From an uncultured Flavobacteriales bacterium (GTDB lineage: Bacteria > Bacteroidota > Bacteroidia > Flavobacteriales_D > Parvicellaceae): a DNA stretch of 64,000 bases. The position numbers were made by a program, and so were the translations under genes. This document shows, in pieces, positions 29,189 through 38,312 of this stretch. The stretch is from assembly GCA_943787725.1 (NCBI GenBank), contig CALSNM010000016.1, forward strand, positions 1 to 64,000, written 5' to 3'. Numbering within the stretch: the first letter of the stretch is position 1; every line of letters begins with the position of its first letter. The notes below the pieces were generated by a model. That model did no database searches. It saw only the letters and a program-made list of their open reading frames with translations, and was not told the origin of the DNA.

Positions 29189-29221
29189 AAAAAAGCTATC
29201 TCATAGAGATGGCTTTTTTTT
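29189..29221 (+). terminator. Intrinsic terminator between the second cold-shock gene and tsaD
   Basis: The stem AAAAGC[TC]ATCTC / GAGATGGCTTTT resembles the terminator of the first copy. It sits between convergent genes and may serve both directions. Confidence 0.8.
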
Positions 29222-29240
29222 GTGCCAGGAAAAATGTACG

Positions 29241-30275
29241 CTAAAATTTCATTCTTGCAGAAGGGGTAGTGCTTTGGTTCGAAACATCTCCCTTTTCTAA
29301 TTTGTAAAATCCAGTAATAGCAATCATTGCCGCATTATCAGTACAATATTCAAATTCAGGAATAAAAGTATTCCAACCTTCTTGCTTCCCGGTTTTTGCT
29401 AGTTTTTTTCTCAAACAACTATTTGCTGAAACACCTCCTGCAATAGCAACATCTTTTACTTTGTAATGGGTAACAGCCTTTTTTAATTTGATAAATAAGT
29501 AGTTAACGATATGCTCCTGGTATGAGGCACAAATATCGTTCAGGTTTTGTTGAATGAATTTATCGTTCAACTTTTCTTCTTTTTGCAAGAAATATAAAAA
29601 CTGCGTCTTTAGTCCACTGAAGCTGTAGTTAAATTCTCCTACTTTAGGAAATGTAAAAGTAAACTTTGCTGCATCACCCGCTTTACTTAGTTTATCTACA
29701 AGTGGACCTCCAGGATATGGTAGTCCTAAAAGCTTGGCCGCCTTGTCGAAAGCTTCCCCAGCTGCATCGTCGATTGTCTCACCAATTAACTCCATGCTTA
29801 GATGGGCTTTTACTAATACGATTTGCGTATGACCACCACTTACTGTTAAGCAAATGAATGGGAAATTTGGCGTGGGTTTGTGGTCTTCCTTTTTCTGAAT
29901 AAAGTGTGCAAGTATATGCCCTTGCATATGGTTGACATCAATTAAAGGAATGTTTAATCCCATTGCCATCGATTTTGCAAAGGATGTACCAACAAGCAAA
30001 GATCCAAGCAATCCAGGACCTTGTGTATATGCAATTGCTGTTAACTCATTTTTAGTAATACCTGCCTGTTTCAAGGCAGTATCAACTACAGGTACAATAT
30101 TTTGTTGATGCGCTCTGGAGGCAAGTTCTGGCACAACACCACCATATTTGGTGTGAACATCTTGGCTTGCAATAACATTCGATAGGATTTCTTCATTTTT
30201 GATTATTGCAGCAGAAGTATCGTCACAACTTGATTCTATACCAAGAATGATGCTATATTTGTTTGTTACACTCAT
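29241..30275 (-). CDS. tsaD: tRNA N6-adenosine threonylcarbamoyltransferase TsaD
   Basis: A protein of 344 residues that transfers the threonylcarbamoyl group to A37 of ANN-decoding tRNAs, with TsaB/E partners in bacteria. The family motifs are GIESSCDDTSAA, GGVVPELASRAH, TQGPGLLGSLLVG, the metal-ligand HMQGHILAHF, VSGGHTQIV and GGVSANSCLR. Length and start are typical. It is divergent from tamB with only 13 bases between the start codons. Confidence 0.97.
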   Translation of the reverse strand: MSVTNKYSIILGIESSCDDTSAAIIKNEEILSNVIASQDVHTKYGGVVPELASRAHQQNIVPVVDTALKQAGITKNELTAIAYTQGPGLLGSLLVGTSFAKSMAMGLNIPLIDVNHMQGHILAHFIQKKEDHKPTPNFPFICLTVSGGHTQIVLVKAHLSMELIGETIDDAAGEAFDKAAKLLGLPYPGGPLVDKLSKAGDAAKFTFTFPKVGEFNYSFSGLKTQFLYFLQKEEKLNDKFIQQNLNDICASYQEHIVNYLFIKLKKAVTHYKVKDVAIAGGVSANSCLRKKLAKTGKQEGWNTFIPEFEYCTDNAAMIAITGFYKLEKGDVSNQSTTPSARMKF

Positions 30276-30288
30276 TTAATTAAATAAA

Positions 30289-33200
30289 GTGCTCAAAACT
30301 ATTAAAAAAATAGGGTTTTACTCCTTAAGAACGGTAGCAAATCTATTTGAAATAGTTTTTTTCTTCAGTCTTGTGCTTATATTTTTTATCCGGTCTGATT
30401 GGGTGCAAACGCAGCTCGCGGTAAGTTTGGCAGAATTTTATTCTTATGAATTGGATACTGATGTCTCGATAGAGAGTGTTAAAATCAATGGTTTTGAATA
30501 TGCCGAAATTAATGGTTTCTACATTGGTGATAAACATAATGATACACTATTGTATATCCCCCATATAAATGGAGCTCTAGGCGATTTAAGTTTGGAAAGT
30601 AAGTTTGTTATTTTGAGTGGGGTTAACTCTGACGGAGCACGTTTGAAAATTCAAAAGTATATGGGAGAAACAGAATTTAACTTGCAATTTCTTATCAACT
30701 ATTTTGCATCAGACGAAGATGAATCGTCCAGCTTTACAATGAAAATAAAGGAGGTTAACTTAAATAAATCGCACATAACCTACTACGATTGGAACAAGGA
30801 GCTAAAAGAATATGGTGTGGATTATGATCATTTGGATTTGTGGGATGTTTCTGGAAAAATAATTGGACTTAGAAACCGAGGAGATGTTACTTCTATGAAT
30901 CTTTTGGGACTTGCATTGATGGACAGAAGTGGTTTTCGTTTAGACAGCTTGAATGCGCACATATTGGTTAATTCTAGAAAGATTAAATTGGATAAATTAC
31001 TGGTTAAAACCCCTTATTCAAATGTTATCACTAAAGGAGTTGAATTGAATTTTACAGGACATCAAAACTTATCGAATTTTGTTGAAGATGTTCGACTATT
31101 TGCTAATATTGAAAAGTCTTCTATTAACATGAAAGATATATCTTATTTCGTGCCTTCTATGGAAGCATATGATTTTTCGATTGACTTAATTACAGAAATA
31201 GAAGGACCTATTAGTGATTTAAATTTAAGCAATTTATTTATCAGTGTTTCTGAGGGAACCTATTTCGATGGTGATATTTCTTTAAAGGGGTTGCCGAATT
31301 TAGATAGTACACAAGTAGCTCTAAACATTGATACGTTGCAAACATCCAAAATGGATTTGGAAACAATAGATTTGATGAAGTTGGGTTTAATGGAAAATGT
31401 TGAAATCCCTAAACAAGTGTCTAGCCTTGGAGGAATTTCTGTAACAGGTAATTCTAATGGTTATTATCATGATTTTGATATGTCCTTAGATATAATTACA
31501 GATATAGGAGCTGCAACCGGCAGTTTTGCATGCAATATTGATTCCACTCAACAATTTAACTACAATGGTTATTTGAACACTGCAGGAATCGATTTATCGA
31601 GTTTAACAAACTCAAGTGTATTTGGTAATTTTACTTCAGATTTAACTATTAGAGGGAAAGGGTTAACAATTGATGACTTAGATGTTTTAGTAGATGGTCA
31701 TTTGAATAAATTTGATTTGCAAGGATATACCTATGATGAAGTAAACATTAGTGGCCATTTTAAGGAAAAATCTTTTGATGGTTTTTTAAATGTTGCCGAT
31801 CAAAATATAGATTTAAATTTTGAAGGAAATATTGATTTAAACAAAGCACCTTATGAGTTTAGCTTTGCCACAGAAGTAGTAAAAGCTAATCCTTATGATT
31901 TACATTTAATCAATACGCGAGAAACTGCTTCTGCTTGTTTTAATCTTACGGCAGAAGGAAGTGGAACTAATATAGATGATTTTACCGGGTTGGTTTATTT
32001 TACGGATATAGCTTACTTTCAAGAAGGAACTGATTATTCTTTTGAATCTATTTTGCTTGAGTCCAAAGGAAATACAAATTACCATACCATAGATATTTTC
32101 TCAGAATTCGCAAACATCTCAATGGAAGGAGAATTTAGTTTAGATTCCATTAGAAATAGTCTTTCTTACTTGGGCGCAAAGGTATTGCCATCATTGTTTC
32201 CAAATGCTGAAAGTTTTTATTTAACACATGAAGAATTTAATTTGGGTGTTCAAATAAATGACCTTTCCAAATTGACAGATCTTTTTTTTCCTAATTTACG
32301 GATAGCGCCTGCAACAGCTCTTAGTTGCGATTATGTGAGTGAAGATGATGCTTTGGAGCTGTCTGTAAAATCGGATTGGATAGAGTATGGCGATATGCGT
32401 TTTGCAGGTATTCAGTTGGATACCACACAAAGAATATCTGGCCTCGACCTTTTTTATACCTTAGACTTAACAATTGATTCATTATTCCTTTCTGAAGAAA
32501 TTTACATCCAAAATGTTAACTTGATAGCAAAAGCTTACGAAGATAATATAGGTACAAATATTTATTGGTCGGCAGATGATTCCACTTATTGGGGGAAAAT
32601 ATATGGTGATGGCTACATAATGAGTTCGAGTGAATTCGAATTTGATGTGCATCCATCTGAGATATTTTCGAGTGTTGGAATATGGCATATTGATAGAGAT
32701 GCTCATGTTCGAGTGGACTCGACCTCTATACATCTGGATAAAATAATTGCAAAAAATGAAGATCAATTGATCAAGTTTGATGGTGTTATTTCACAAATTC
32801 CTGAAGATAAAATGAATTTTGAAATAGCAGGGTTTAACTTAAATAATATTTCTGCCTTAACTAATTTAGATGCAATGCAACTAGAGGGCTCTTTGTTTCT
32901 AGATGGATATGCTTCAAACCTTTACGATGATGGGTATTTTTCCGCTTACTCTTTAGTAGAGGACTTAAGGATAAATGGGTATTATACGGGTAATATTGAA
33001 TCAAGTACATCTTGGAATTCTGACGAAAAAAGAATGGAACTAGTTGGAGAATTAATAAGATCAAATGATGTGTCGGATTTTGTGATTTCAAAAGGTCATT
33101 ATTATGTGAATAGACCTAATAATAATTTGGACTTTCAGTTTGATTTTAAAAATACTGATTTAACATTTGCAAATGCTTTTATGCCAGAAGGAGTGATGGT

Positions 33201-34842
33201 AAAAGGTAACACAAAAGGGACTGTTTACCTTAAAGGAGAGGTGAATAACCCCCAATTTAAGGGTAGCTTATTCTTAAATGAAACTGCTGTCCAATTGGAT
33301 ATGTTAAATGTAAAATATAAAGGCAATGGACAGGTTCTTATAGAGCCTGATATGGTTTTATTAAATGGGATTCCTATGATGGATAAATATGGGTCAGAGG
33401 CACTTGTGGTTGGTTCTTTCTTTCATCAAAATTTCGAAAAGTATAGTTATGATTTCTTCGCCACATTTGATAAACCATTTCAAGTGCTAAATACAAACTA
33501 TAATATGAATCCATTGTACTATGGAGATGCTTTTGTGTCAGGAGATTTATCGATTAACTACGAAGATATATTGGATATTACTATCAATGCTAAAACGGAG
33601 AAAGGCACAAAAATTACATTACCATTATATGGATCCGAAGATGTTGTATTGAAGGAATTTGTCACGTTTGTAAACAAAGAATTTTCTGAGGAAGAATACA
33701 AAGTAGATCTTGAGGGTATTAACTTAAACCTGAGTATGGATTTAACGGATGAAGCTGAAATTCAGCTCGTATTTGATGAAGTGGTCGGTGATGCAATGCG
33801 AGCTCATGGAATAGGACACATAGATATGTATATTGATAAATTCTATGATTTTTCCATGTTTGGAAACTATCAAGTTTCAGAGGGAAGTTATCTGTTTACA
33901 CTTAAAGATTTTATAAATAAAAAGTTCCAAGTCAAGCCAGGTAGTTCAATTAGTTGGTATGGAGATCCTTATAGTGCAGACCTAGATATTAAGGCATATT
34001 ATCCATTGAAAGCCAGTTTATATGATATAATGCCTAGAAATGATAGAGAAGGGTATAAGCAAAAAGCGGACATAGAGTGTATAATGCATTTGACACAAAA
34101 CTTATTTAATCCCAATATAGGTTTTGATATTTCAATCCCTCGTTCAGATGAGAATGCAAAGTTAGTTTTAAGAAACTTAGTTTCTACGGAACAAGAAATG
34201 AATAAGCAGGTATTTTCATTGTTAATTTTGAACAAGTTTTTACCGAGATCGGATGTGGAAGAAACGGAAGGTGATAGGCTTGGCTTTGTAGAGACTACCA
34301 CGAGCGAGGTTCTTTCAAACCAATTAAGCAATATGATTTCAAATTTTTCAGATGATTTTGATTTAGGGTTTAATTATCGTCCTGGAGATGAAATAAGTAA
34401 TGATGAAGTTGCAGTTGCTATGTCAACACAATTGTTTAATGATAAATTAACAGTTAAAACCAATGTTGGTGTTTCTCATGACAATGAATCCTTGGGGGAA
34501 AGTAATAATAGTAGCTTAATTGGTGATGTAGATGTAGAGTACAAATTAAACCCACCGGAAGGAAATATGAGGGTTCATGCATTTAATGAGTCAAATGAAT
34601 ATGACATTGCTAAAGTAGACCAGGGCAGGTATACACAAGGTGTTGGATTATTTTATCAAGAGAGTTTTGATAATGCAGGTGAGCTTTTTTGTAAATTGGC
34701 AAATATTTTTCGATTTGGTGGTAATAATTGCACAGAATGCCAAGATAAAGAAAGCAGGGAAAGTTGGAAGGCTGCCAAAAAAGAAAAAAGCGCTGCTAAA
34801 AAAAGCAAAGAGGTTGAAATAGAAGAGTCTTCGCCAGATTAA
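30289..34842 (+). CDS. tamB: TamB-domain translocation/assembly module protein
   Basis: A protein of 1,517 residues starting at a GTG (VLKTIKKIGFYSL). It has one N-terminal membrane helix (LFEIVFFFSLVLIFFI), a long series of short beta-strand repeats forming the expected hydrophobic groove of AsmA/TamB-type lipid-transfer proteins, and the C-terminal TamB (DUF490) domain (GSSISWYGDPYSADLDIKAYY, LTQNLFNPNIGFDISIP). A basic, lysine-rich C-terminal tail follows. The likely role is phospholipid or outer-membrane protein transport between membranes. It is divergent from tsaD, and the start leaves no room for a separate promoter region. Confidence 0.9.
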   Translation: MLKTIKKIGFYSLRTVANLFEIVFFFSLVLIFFIRSDWVQTQLAVSLAEFYSYELDTDVSIESVKINGFEYAEINGFYIGDKHNDTLLYIPHINGALGDLSLESKFVILSGVNSDGARLKIQKYMGETEFNLQFLINYFASDEDESSSFTMKIKEVNLNKSHITYYDWNKELKEYGVDYDHLDLWDVSGKIIGLRNRGDVTSMNLLGLALMDRSGFRLDSLNAHILVNSRKIKLDKLLVKTPYSNVITKGVELNFTGHQNLSNFVEDVRLFANIEKSSINMKDISYFVPSMEAYDFSIDLITEIEGPISDLNLSNLFISVSEGTYFDGDISLKGLPNLDSTQVALNIDTLQTSKMDLETIDLMKLGLMENVEIPKQVSSLGGISVTGNSNGYYHDFDMSLDIITDIGAATGSFACNIDSTQQFNYNGYLNTAGIDLSSLTNSSVFGNFTSDLTIRGKGLTIDDLDVLVDGHLNKFDLQGYTYDEVNISGHFKEKSFDGFLNVADQNIDLNFEGNIDLNKAPYEFSFATEVVKANPYDLHLINTRETASACFNLTAEGSGTNIDDFTGLVYFTDIAYFQEGTDYSFESILLESKGNTNYHTIDIFSEFANISMEGEFSLDSIRNSLSYLGAKVLPSLFPNAESFYLTHEEFNLGVQINDLSKLTDLFFPNLRIAPATALSCDYVSEDDALELSVKSDWIEYGDMRFAGIQLDTTQRISGLDLFYTLDLTIDSLFLSEEIYIQNVNLIAKAYEDNIGTNIYWSADDSTYWGKIYGDGYIMSSSEFEFDVHPSEIFSSVGIWHIDRDAHVRVDSTSIHLDKIIAKNEDQLIKFDGVISQIPEDKMNFEIAGFNLNNISALTNLDAMQLEGSLFLDGYASNLYDDGYFSAYSLVEDLRINGYYTGNIESSTSWNSDEKRMELVGELIRSNDVSDFVISKGHYYVNRPNNNLDFQFDFKNTDLTFANAFMPEGVMVKGNTKGTVYLKGEVNNPQFKGSLFLNETAVQLDMLNVKYKGNGQVLIEPDMVLLNGIPMMDKYGSEALVVGSFFHQNFEKYSYDFFATFDKPFQVLNTNYNMNPLYYGDAFVSGDLSINYEDILDITINAKTEKGTKITLPLYGSEDVVLKEFVTFVNKEFSEEEYKVDLEGINLNLSMDLTDEAEIQLVFDEVVGDAMRAHGIGHIDMYIDKFYDFSMFGNYQVSEGSYLFTLKDFINKKFQVKPGSSISWYGDPYSADLDIKAYYPLKASLYDIMPRNDREGYKQKADIECIMHLTQNLFNPNIGFDISIPRSDENAKLVLRNLVSTEQEMNKQVFSLLILNKFLPRSDVEETEGDRLGFVETTTSEVLSNQLSNMISNFSDDFDLGFNYRPGDEISNDEVAVAMSTQLFNDKLTVKTNVGVSHDNESLGESNNSSLIGDVDVEYKLNPPEGNMRVHAFNESNEYDIAKVDQGRYTQGVGLFYQESFDNAGELFCKLANIFRFGGNNCTECQDKESRESWKAAKKEKSAAKKSKEVEIEESSPD

Positions 34843-34886
34843 TCCATAAAATAAAAGTTCCGACCCGTTAGCACGGCACGCTATTG

Positions 34887-35975
34887 TTAAGTATTATTAG
34901 GTTTGCTCAGTAAACTATTTTGTGTATTAATTGAATTTTGATGAATAGCATGGAATACTTTCGAAATAAGTTTGGGTTCTAATGAGAGTTTTTCTGCCTG
35001 CTTTTGATGCTTTGCAAGCAGCGAACTCCATCTGTTCTTTTGAAAAACAGTCATGCCATTGTTTAATTTGAATTTAGCAATATCTTTTATTACATGTGAT
35101 CTGTAACTTAACAAATCAATGATTTGTTCATCGATAAAGTTGATTGATTTTCTGAGTTCGTCGATACTTTTTAATTCAATTCCCTCTGGTATTTCAGCTC
35201 GCACGATTATCCGGTCCAGAATGGTTGTCAACTGCTCAGGAGTAACTTGTTGTGCTGCATCACTCCATGCTTTATCGGGTTCGAAATGTGATTCTATCAT
35301 TAGTCCATCAAAGTTTAGATCCATTGCCGTTTGCGATATTTTATGAATTAATTCACGATTCCCACTAATATGACTGGGGTCATTAATCAATAAAATATTG
35401 GGTAGTTGCTCTCTTAATTCAATAACCATTTGCCACTCTGGATTGTTTCGGAAAGACGATTTTTCGAATTGTGATACTCCTCTGTGTACCGCTCCAATTC
35501 GGGTGATTCCAGCTTTAATTAACCTTTCAATTGCTCCTATCCATAATGCTACATCTGGGTTCACAGGGTTTTTAATCAATACAGGAATGTCAACATCTTT
35601 TAAGGCGTCTGCAATTTCTTGCACTGCAAATGGATTAGCTGTTGTTCTGGCGCCAATCCAGAGTATGTCAATTCCTGCTTTTAGAGCTTCGCAAACATGT
35701 TTTGCATTAGCAACTTCAATTGCTACAGGCATTCCTAATTCGTTCTTTACACGTTGCAACCAAGCAAGACCAATACTCCCAACTCCTTCAAAGCTTCCTG
35801 GCTTTGTTCTGGGTTTCCAGATTCCGGCCCTGTAAATATTTACGCGGTTATCACTTTTTAATTTCTTAGCAGTTTGCATTACTTGAGCTTCAGTTTCAGC
35901 ACTGCATGGTCCCGCAATAATTAATGGTTTATTGTTTTTTAGTTGCGGCCAGGCTTCAGTTTTTATTAACATCAC
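34887..35975 (-). CDS. Bifunctional DAHP synthase / chorismate mutase
   Basis: A protein of 362 residues. Residues about 1-260 are a KDPS/DAHP synthase-type barrel (LIIAGPCSAE, YRAGIWKPRTKPGSF, IEVANAKHV, NDPSHISG). Residues about 265-350 are an AroQ-type (type II) chorismate mutase helix domain (IDELRKSINFIDEQIIDLLSYR). It catalyses the first shikimate step and chorismate to prephenate. It is the last gene of the aromatic operon, three bases after the aminotransferase. The chorismate mutase domain often serves for feedback control in this fusion (family knowledge). Confidence 0.93.
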   Translation of the reverse strand: MMLIKTEAWPQLKNNKPLIIAGPCSAETEAQVMQTAKKLKSDNRVNIYRAGIWKPRTKPGSFEGVGSIGLAWLQRVKNELGMPVAIEVANAKHVCEALKAGIDILWIGARTTANPFAVQEIADALKDVDIPVLIKNPVNPDVALWIGAIERLIKAGITRIGAVHRGVSQFEKSSFRNNPEWQMVIELREQLPNILLINDPSHISGNRELIHKISQTAMDLNFDGLMIESHFEPDKAWSDAAQQVTPEQLTTILDRIIVRAEIPEGIELKSIDELRKSINFIDEQIIDLLSYRSHVIKDIAKFKLNNGMTVFQKNRWSSLLAKHQKQAEKLSLEPKLISKVFHAIHQNSINTQNSLLSKPNNT

Positions 35976-35978
35976 TTT

Positions 35979-37133
35979 TTATTTTAAATTATTTATTCTC
36001 TTCAATGCTTCTCCCAAAACTTCTGTTGAATTGCACAATGAAACACGGACAAACTTATTTCCACTTGATCCAAATATGAATCCTGGAGTGATAAATACTT
36101 TTGCGTCATAAAGAATTTCATTTGTCCAGATTTCGGCATTATCAAATTTATGCGGTATTCTTCCCCATACAAATAAACCAACGTTATTCTTTGAGTAAGA
36201 GCAATTCAATTTGTCTAAAATTTCCCATACAACTTTTCTTCTTTCAGAATAGGTAAGATTGAGTTGTTTAATCCAATCCGTAGAAACATTTAAGGCACTG
36301 ATTGCAGCTTTTTGAATCGGTAGGAACATTCCAGAGTCCATATTGCTTTTTACTTTTAATATGGATTGAATTAATTCTGTTTTTCCACTAACCCAACCAA
36401 CCCTCCAACCAGACATGTTGTGTGATTTACTCAATGAGTTGAGTTCAAGACAGTTTTCTTTTGCCCCATCAATCTGAAATATACTGAAGTAGTCATCTGT
36501 CAATAGCGTGCTATAAGGATTATCGTTAATAACAATACAACCATTTTCATTTGCCAATGCTATCAATTGCGTTATTGCTTTTTTATTCGCAGAAATCCCT
36601 GTAGGCATATGCGGGTAATTTAACCAAAGAACCTTTGTGTTTCCGCGTAATAATCCGGATAACTCAGCCAAATCAAAGCTTCCATCTGATTTGATAGAAT
36701 ATTCAGCAACTATTGCTTGTGCTAAATTTGAGACCGACCGATAAGTAGGATATCCCAGCATAGGGACGAGCACTTTGTCACCTTCATTAACGAAGGCTTG
36801 AGTTATGTGGTGAATACCTTCTTTGGATCCCATTAACGGCAATATTTCAGTATCTGCATTGAGGCTTATGTCATAAACTTTTTTGCTCCATTGTTTTATA
36901 GCCAACCGTAATTCAAGAATGCCATTATATCTCTGATAACCATGAACATTATTTTGGGTTGACCATGTTGTCAGTTCATTTATTACTACTTTGGGAGGTT
37001 CCAGGTCTGGACTTCCAATTCCTAAATTAATCACCTGAATACCTTTTTGATTGATTTCATTTATTTCCTTCAGTTTTTTAGAGAAGTAATATTCAGAAAC
37101 ATTATTTAACCTATTTGCTTCAATAGTTTTCAT
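35979..37133 (-). CDS. PLP-dependent class I/II aminotransferase (aromatic)
   Basis: A protein of 384 residues, fold type I. The catalytic lysine is in LNSLSKSHNMSGWRVGWV; substrate and PLP contacts include GSPDLEPP, GSKEGIHHI and WLNYPHMPTG. Position between prephenate dehydratase and DAHP synthase makes it the likely aromatic or prephenate aminotransferase of the operon. Its ATG overlaps the stop of the dehydratase gene by ATGA. Confidence 0.9.
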   Translation of the reverse strand: MKTIEANRLNNVSEYYFSKKLKEINEINQKGIQVINLGIGSPDLEPPKVVINELTTWSTQNNVHGYQRYNGILELRLAIKQWSKKVYDISLNADTEILPLMGSKEGIHHITQAFVNEGDKVLVPMLGYPTYRSVSNLAQAIVAEYSIKSDGSFDLAELSGLLRGNTKVLWLNYPHMPTGISANKKAITQLIALANENGCIVINDNPYSTLLTDDYFSIFQIDGAKENCLELNSLSKSHNMSGWRVGWVSGKTELIQSILKVKSNMDSGMFLPIQKAAISALNVSTDWIKQLNLTYSERRKVVWEILDKLNCSYSKNNVGLFVWGRIPHKFDNAEIWTNEILYDAKVFITPGFIFGSSGNKFVRVSLCNSTEVLGEALKRINNLK

Positions 37134-37963
37134 GTGTAATTGATTTTCCCAGGATGGTATTTCCCTAATATTTTTAATTCAATTGTCAATGGAGTAAGTG
37201 CCTCAATTGTGCTCTGATAACTAACTTTTTCATGAAGAATGAAATCTAAAAAAAACCTATATTGAAAGGGCTTTCCAATAACTGGAGCAGATTCAATTTT
37301 AGTTAGATTTACACCTAATAAATGAAGTAGGGAAATTGCTTTTGATAATGCACCTGAAACGTTATGAAGAATAATGGATAAACTTACTTTTGCTCCATCG
37401 GTCGAGGTGTCGATTTCTTTTCCTAAAACGGCAAATCGTGTGTAGTTACTTTTGTCTGTTTCAATACCTTCAGCTAATAATTCCAATCCATATTCTTCAA
37501 TTGCAAGTTTGCTTCCAATGGCAGCAATTTGCAGATTGTCTTGTTCTGAAACTTCTTTTAGACTTAAAGCAGTGTCTGCCGATTCAACTAATTTAACTAT
37601 AGGGTAGTTTTTAAAAAAAGCTCTACATTGATTCAATGCCATGTAGTGAGAACTAACTTCAGTTAATTCATGAATACTAGCTCCTTTTAACGCACCCAGG
37701 TTTTGCTCAATCCGAAGATAAGTTTCACCAATAATTGCTAGATTATTATTCCGAATGAGTTCTAAATTTTGAAGAATTGTGCCAGATATTGTGTTTTCAA
37801 TTGCCATTAGTGCATAATCTACTTCTTCGTTTACCACTTTGGTGGTTAACTCCTGAAATGTAACAGAAGGTGAAATATTAATTTCATCTCCAAATACGTT
37901 TTTTGCTGCCTCTTCATGAAAAGCACCTTTAATTCCTTGTATTGCAATCGTTTTTATTGTCAT
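37130..37963 (-). CDS. pheA: Prephenate dehydratase
   Basis: A protein of 277 residues converting prephenate to phenylpyruvate. The catalytic domain carries GIKGAFHEEAAKNVFG, VDYALMAIENTISG and SNYTRFAVLG (the Thr-Arg-Phe catalytic triad). The C-terminal ACT domain (ALSKAISLLHLLGVNLTKIESAP) is the site of Phe feedback. It is the first structural gene of the operon and lies 12 bases after the T-tract of the second attenuator terminator. Confidence 0.95.
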   Translation of the reverse strand: MTIKTIAIQGIKGAFHEEAAKNVFGDEINISPSVTFQELTTKVVNEEVDYALMAIENTISGTILQNLELIRNNNLAIIGETYLRIEQNLGALKGASIHELTEVSSHYMALNQCRAFFKNYPIVKLVESADTALSLKEVSEQDNLQIAAIGSKLAIEEYGLELLAEGIETDKSNYTRFAVLGKEIDTSTDGAKVSLSIILHNVSGALSKAISLLHLLGVNLTKIESAPVIGKPFQYRFFLDFILHEKVSYQSTIEALTPLTIELKILGKYHPGKINYT

Positions 37964-37975
37964 AATTAATTTAAT

Positions 37976-38011
37976 AAAAAAAGAAGCCTTCTGGTTTAGA
38001 AGGCTTCTTTT
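37976..38011 (-). terminator. Attenuator terminator 2 in the pheA leader
   Basis: A 14-bp perfect stem (AAAAGAAGCCTTCT / AGAAGGCTTCTTTT) with a five-base loop and a T run on the minus strand ends just 12 bases before the pheA ATG. A strong terminator inside the leader and ahead of the first gene is the signature of transcription attenuation. Confidence 0.9.
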
Positions 38012-38035
38012 ATATTAATTGCATTAATATCCTTC
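37999..38035 (-). promoter_or_regulatory. Predicted antiterminator 2
   Basis: GAAGG, overlapping the stop codon of leader peptide 2, can pair with CCTTC in the 5' arm of terminator 2. It is continuous with an inner perfect stem ATATTAAT-GCA-ATTAATAT. A ribosome at the stop codon would mask GAAGG, while one stalled on the upstream Tyr/Phe codons would leave it free. Pairing was worked out by hand, not folded. Confidence 0.6.
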
Positions 38036-38090
38036 ATTTTGTTTTCATAAAATATAAGTGATAATTATATGTAAAAGTAGTTTTGTTCAT
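38034..38090 (-). CDS. Leader peptide 2 of the pheA operon (Phe/Tyr-rich)
   Basis: An 18-residue ORF, MNKTTFTYNYHLYFMKTK, with two Phe and three Tyr codons, including a Tyr-Phe pair at positions 13-14. It lies between terminators 1 and 2 and ends about 22 bases before the arm of terminator 2. High aromatic content and placement fit a ribosome-mediated attenuator leader. No strong Shine-Dalgarno is expected in this phylum. Confidence 0.75.
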   Translation of the reverse strand: MNKTTFTYNYHLYFMKTK

Positions 38091-38104
38091 TGTGTTTATT
38101 TATC

Positions 38105-38134
38105 AAAAAAAAGCCTTCTGATCTGGAAGGCTTT
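38105..38134 (-). terminator. Attenuator terminator 1 in the pheA leader
   Basis: A nine-bp stem AAAGCCTTC / GAAGGCTTT with a seven-base loop (CAGATCA) is followed by a run of Ts (eight in all, including the stem end). It lies about 140 bases before pheA, between leader peptides 1 and 2. Confidence 0.88.
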
Positions 38135-38162
38135 ACAATTAGGTAATCGATAAAACATTTCC
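38125..38162 (-). promoter_or_regulatory. Predicted antiterminator 1
   Basis: GGAAATGTTTTA, starting four bases after the leader 1 stop codon, can pair with TAAAGCCTTCC, which includes the whole 5' arm of terminator 1. I count about ten pairs with one mismatch and one bulge. It would be covered by a ribosome at the stop codon and exposed when the ribosome stalls on the Phe-Tyr-Phe codons. Paired by hand only. Confidence 0.55.
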
Positions 38163-38166
38163 GGCT

Positions 38167-38214
38167 TCAGTATCTGAAATAAAACCTTTCCACATATTTT
38201 GTAAACTTTTTCAT
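38167..38214 (-). CDS. Leader peptide 1 of the pheA operon (Phe/Tyr-rich)
   Basis: A 15-residue ORF, MKKFTKYVERFYFRY, with three Phe and three Tyr codons, including consecutive Phe-Tyr-Phe at positions 11-13. It is followed by terminator 1. Six aromatic residues in fifteen, in a leader ahead of prephenate dehydratase, point to a regulatory peptide whose translation senses charged tRNA-Phe and tRNA-Tyr. Confidence 0.8.
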   Translation of the reverse strand: MKKFTKYVERFYFRY

Positions 38215-38312
38215 TGTCTTGTTTTCGATGTGCTAATTTATGAAATATAATTCATGAATTACAAGTAGTTATAGAATTAAATTTTAAATCGGGGGCCTTA
38301 TCATTCTTTCCG

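Noticed and set aside
38156-38194. GGAAAGG within leader peptide 1 as a further antiterminator
   Set aside because: It also can pair with the terminator 1 arm, but it overlaps the stall codons and would be covered by the stalled ribosome, so the copy after the stop codon fits the logic better.
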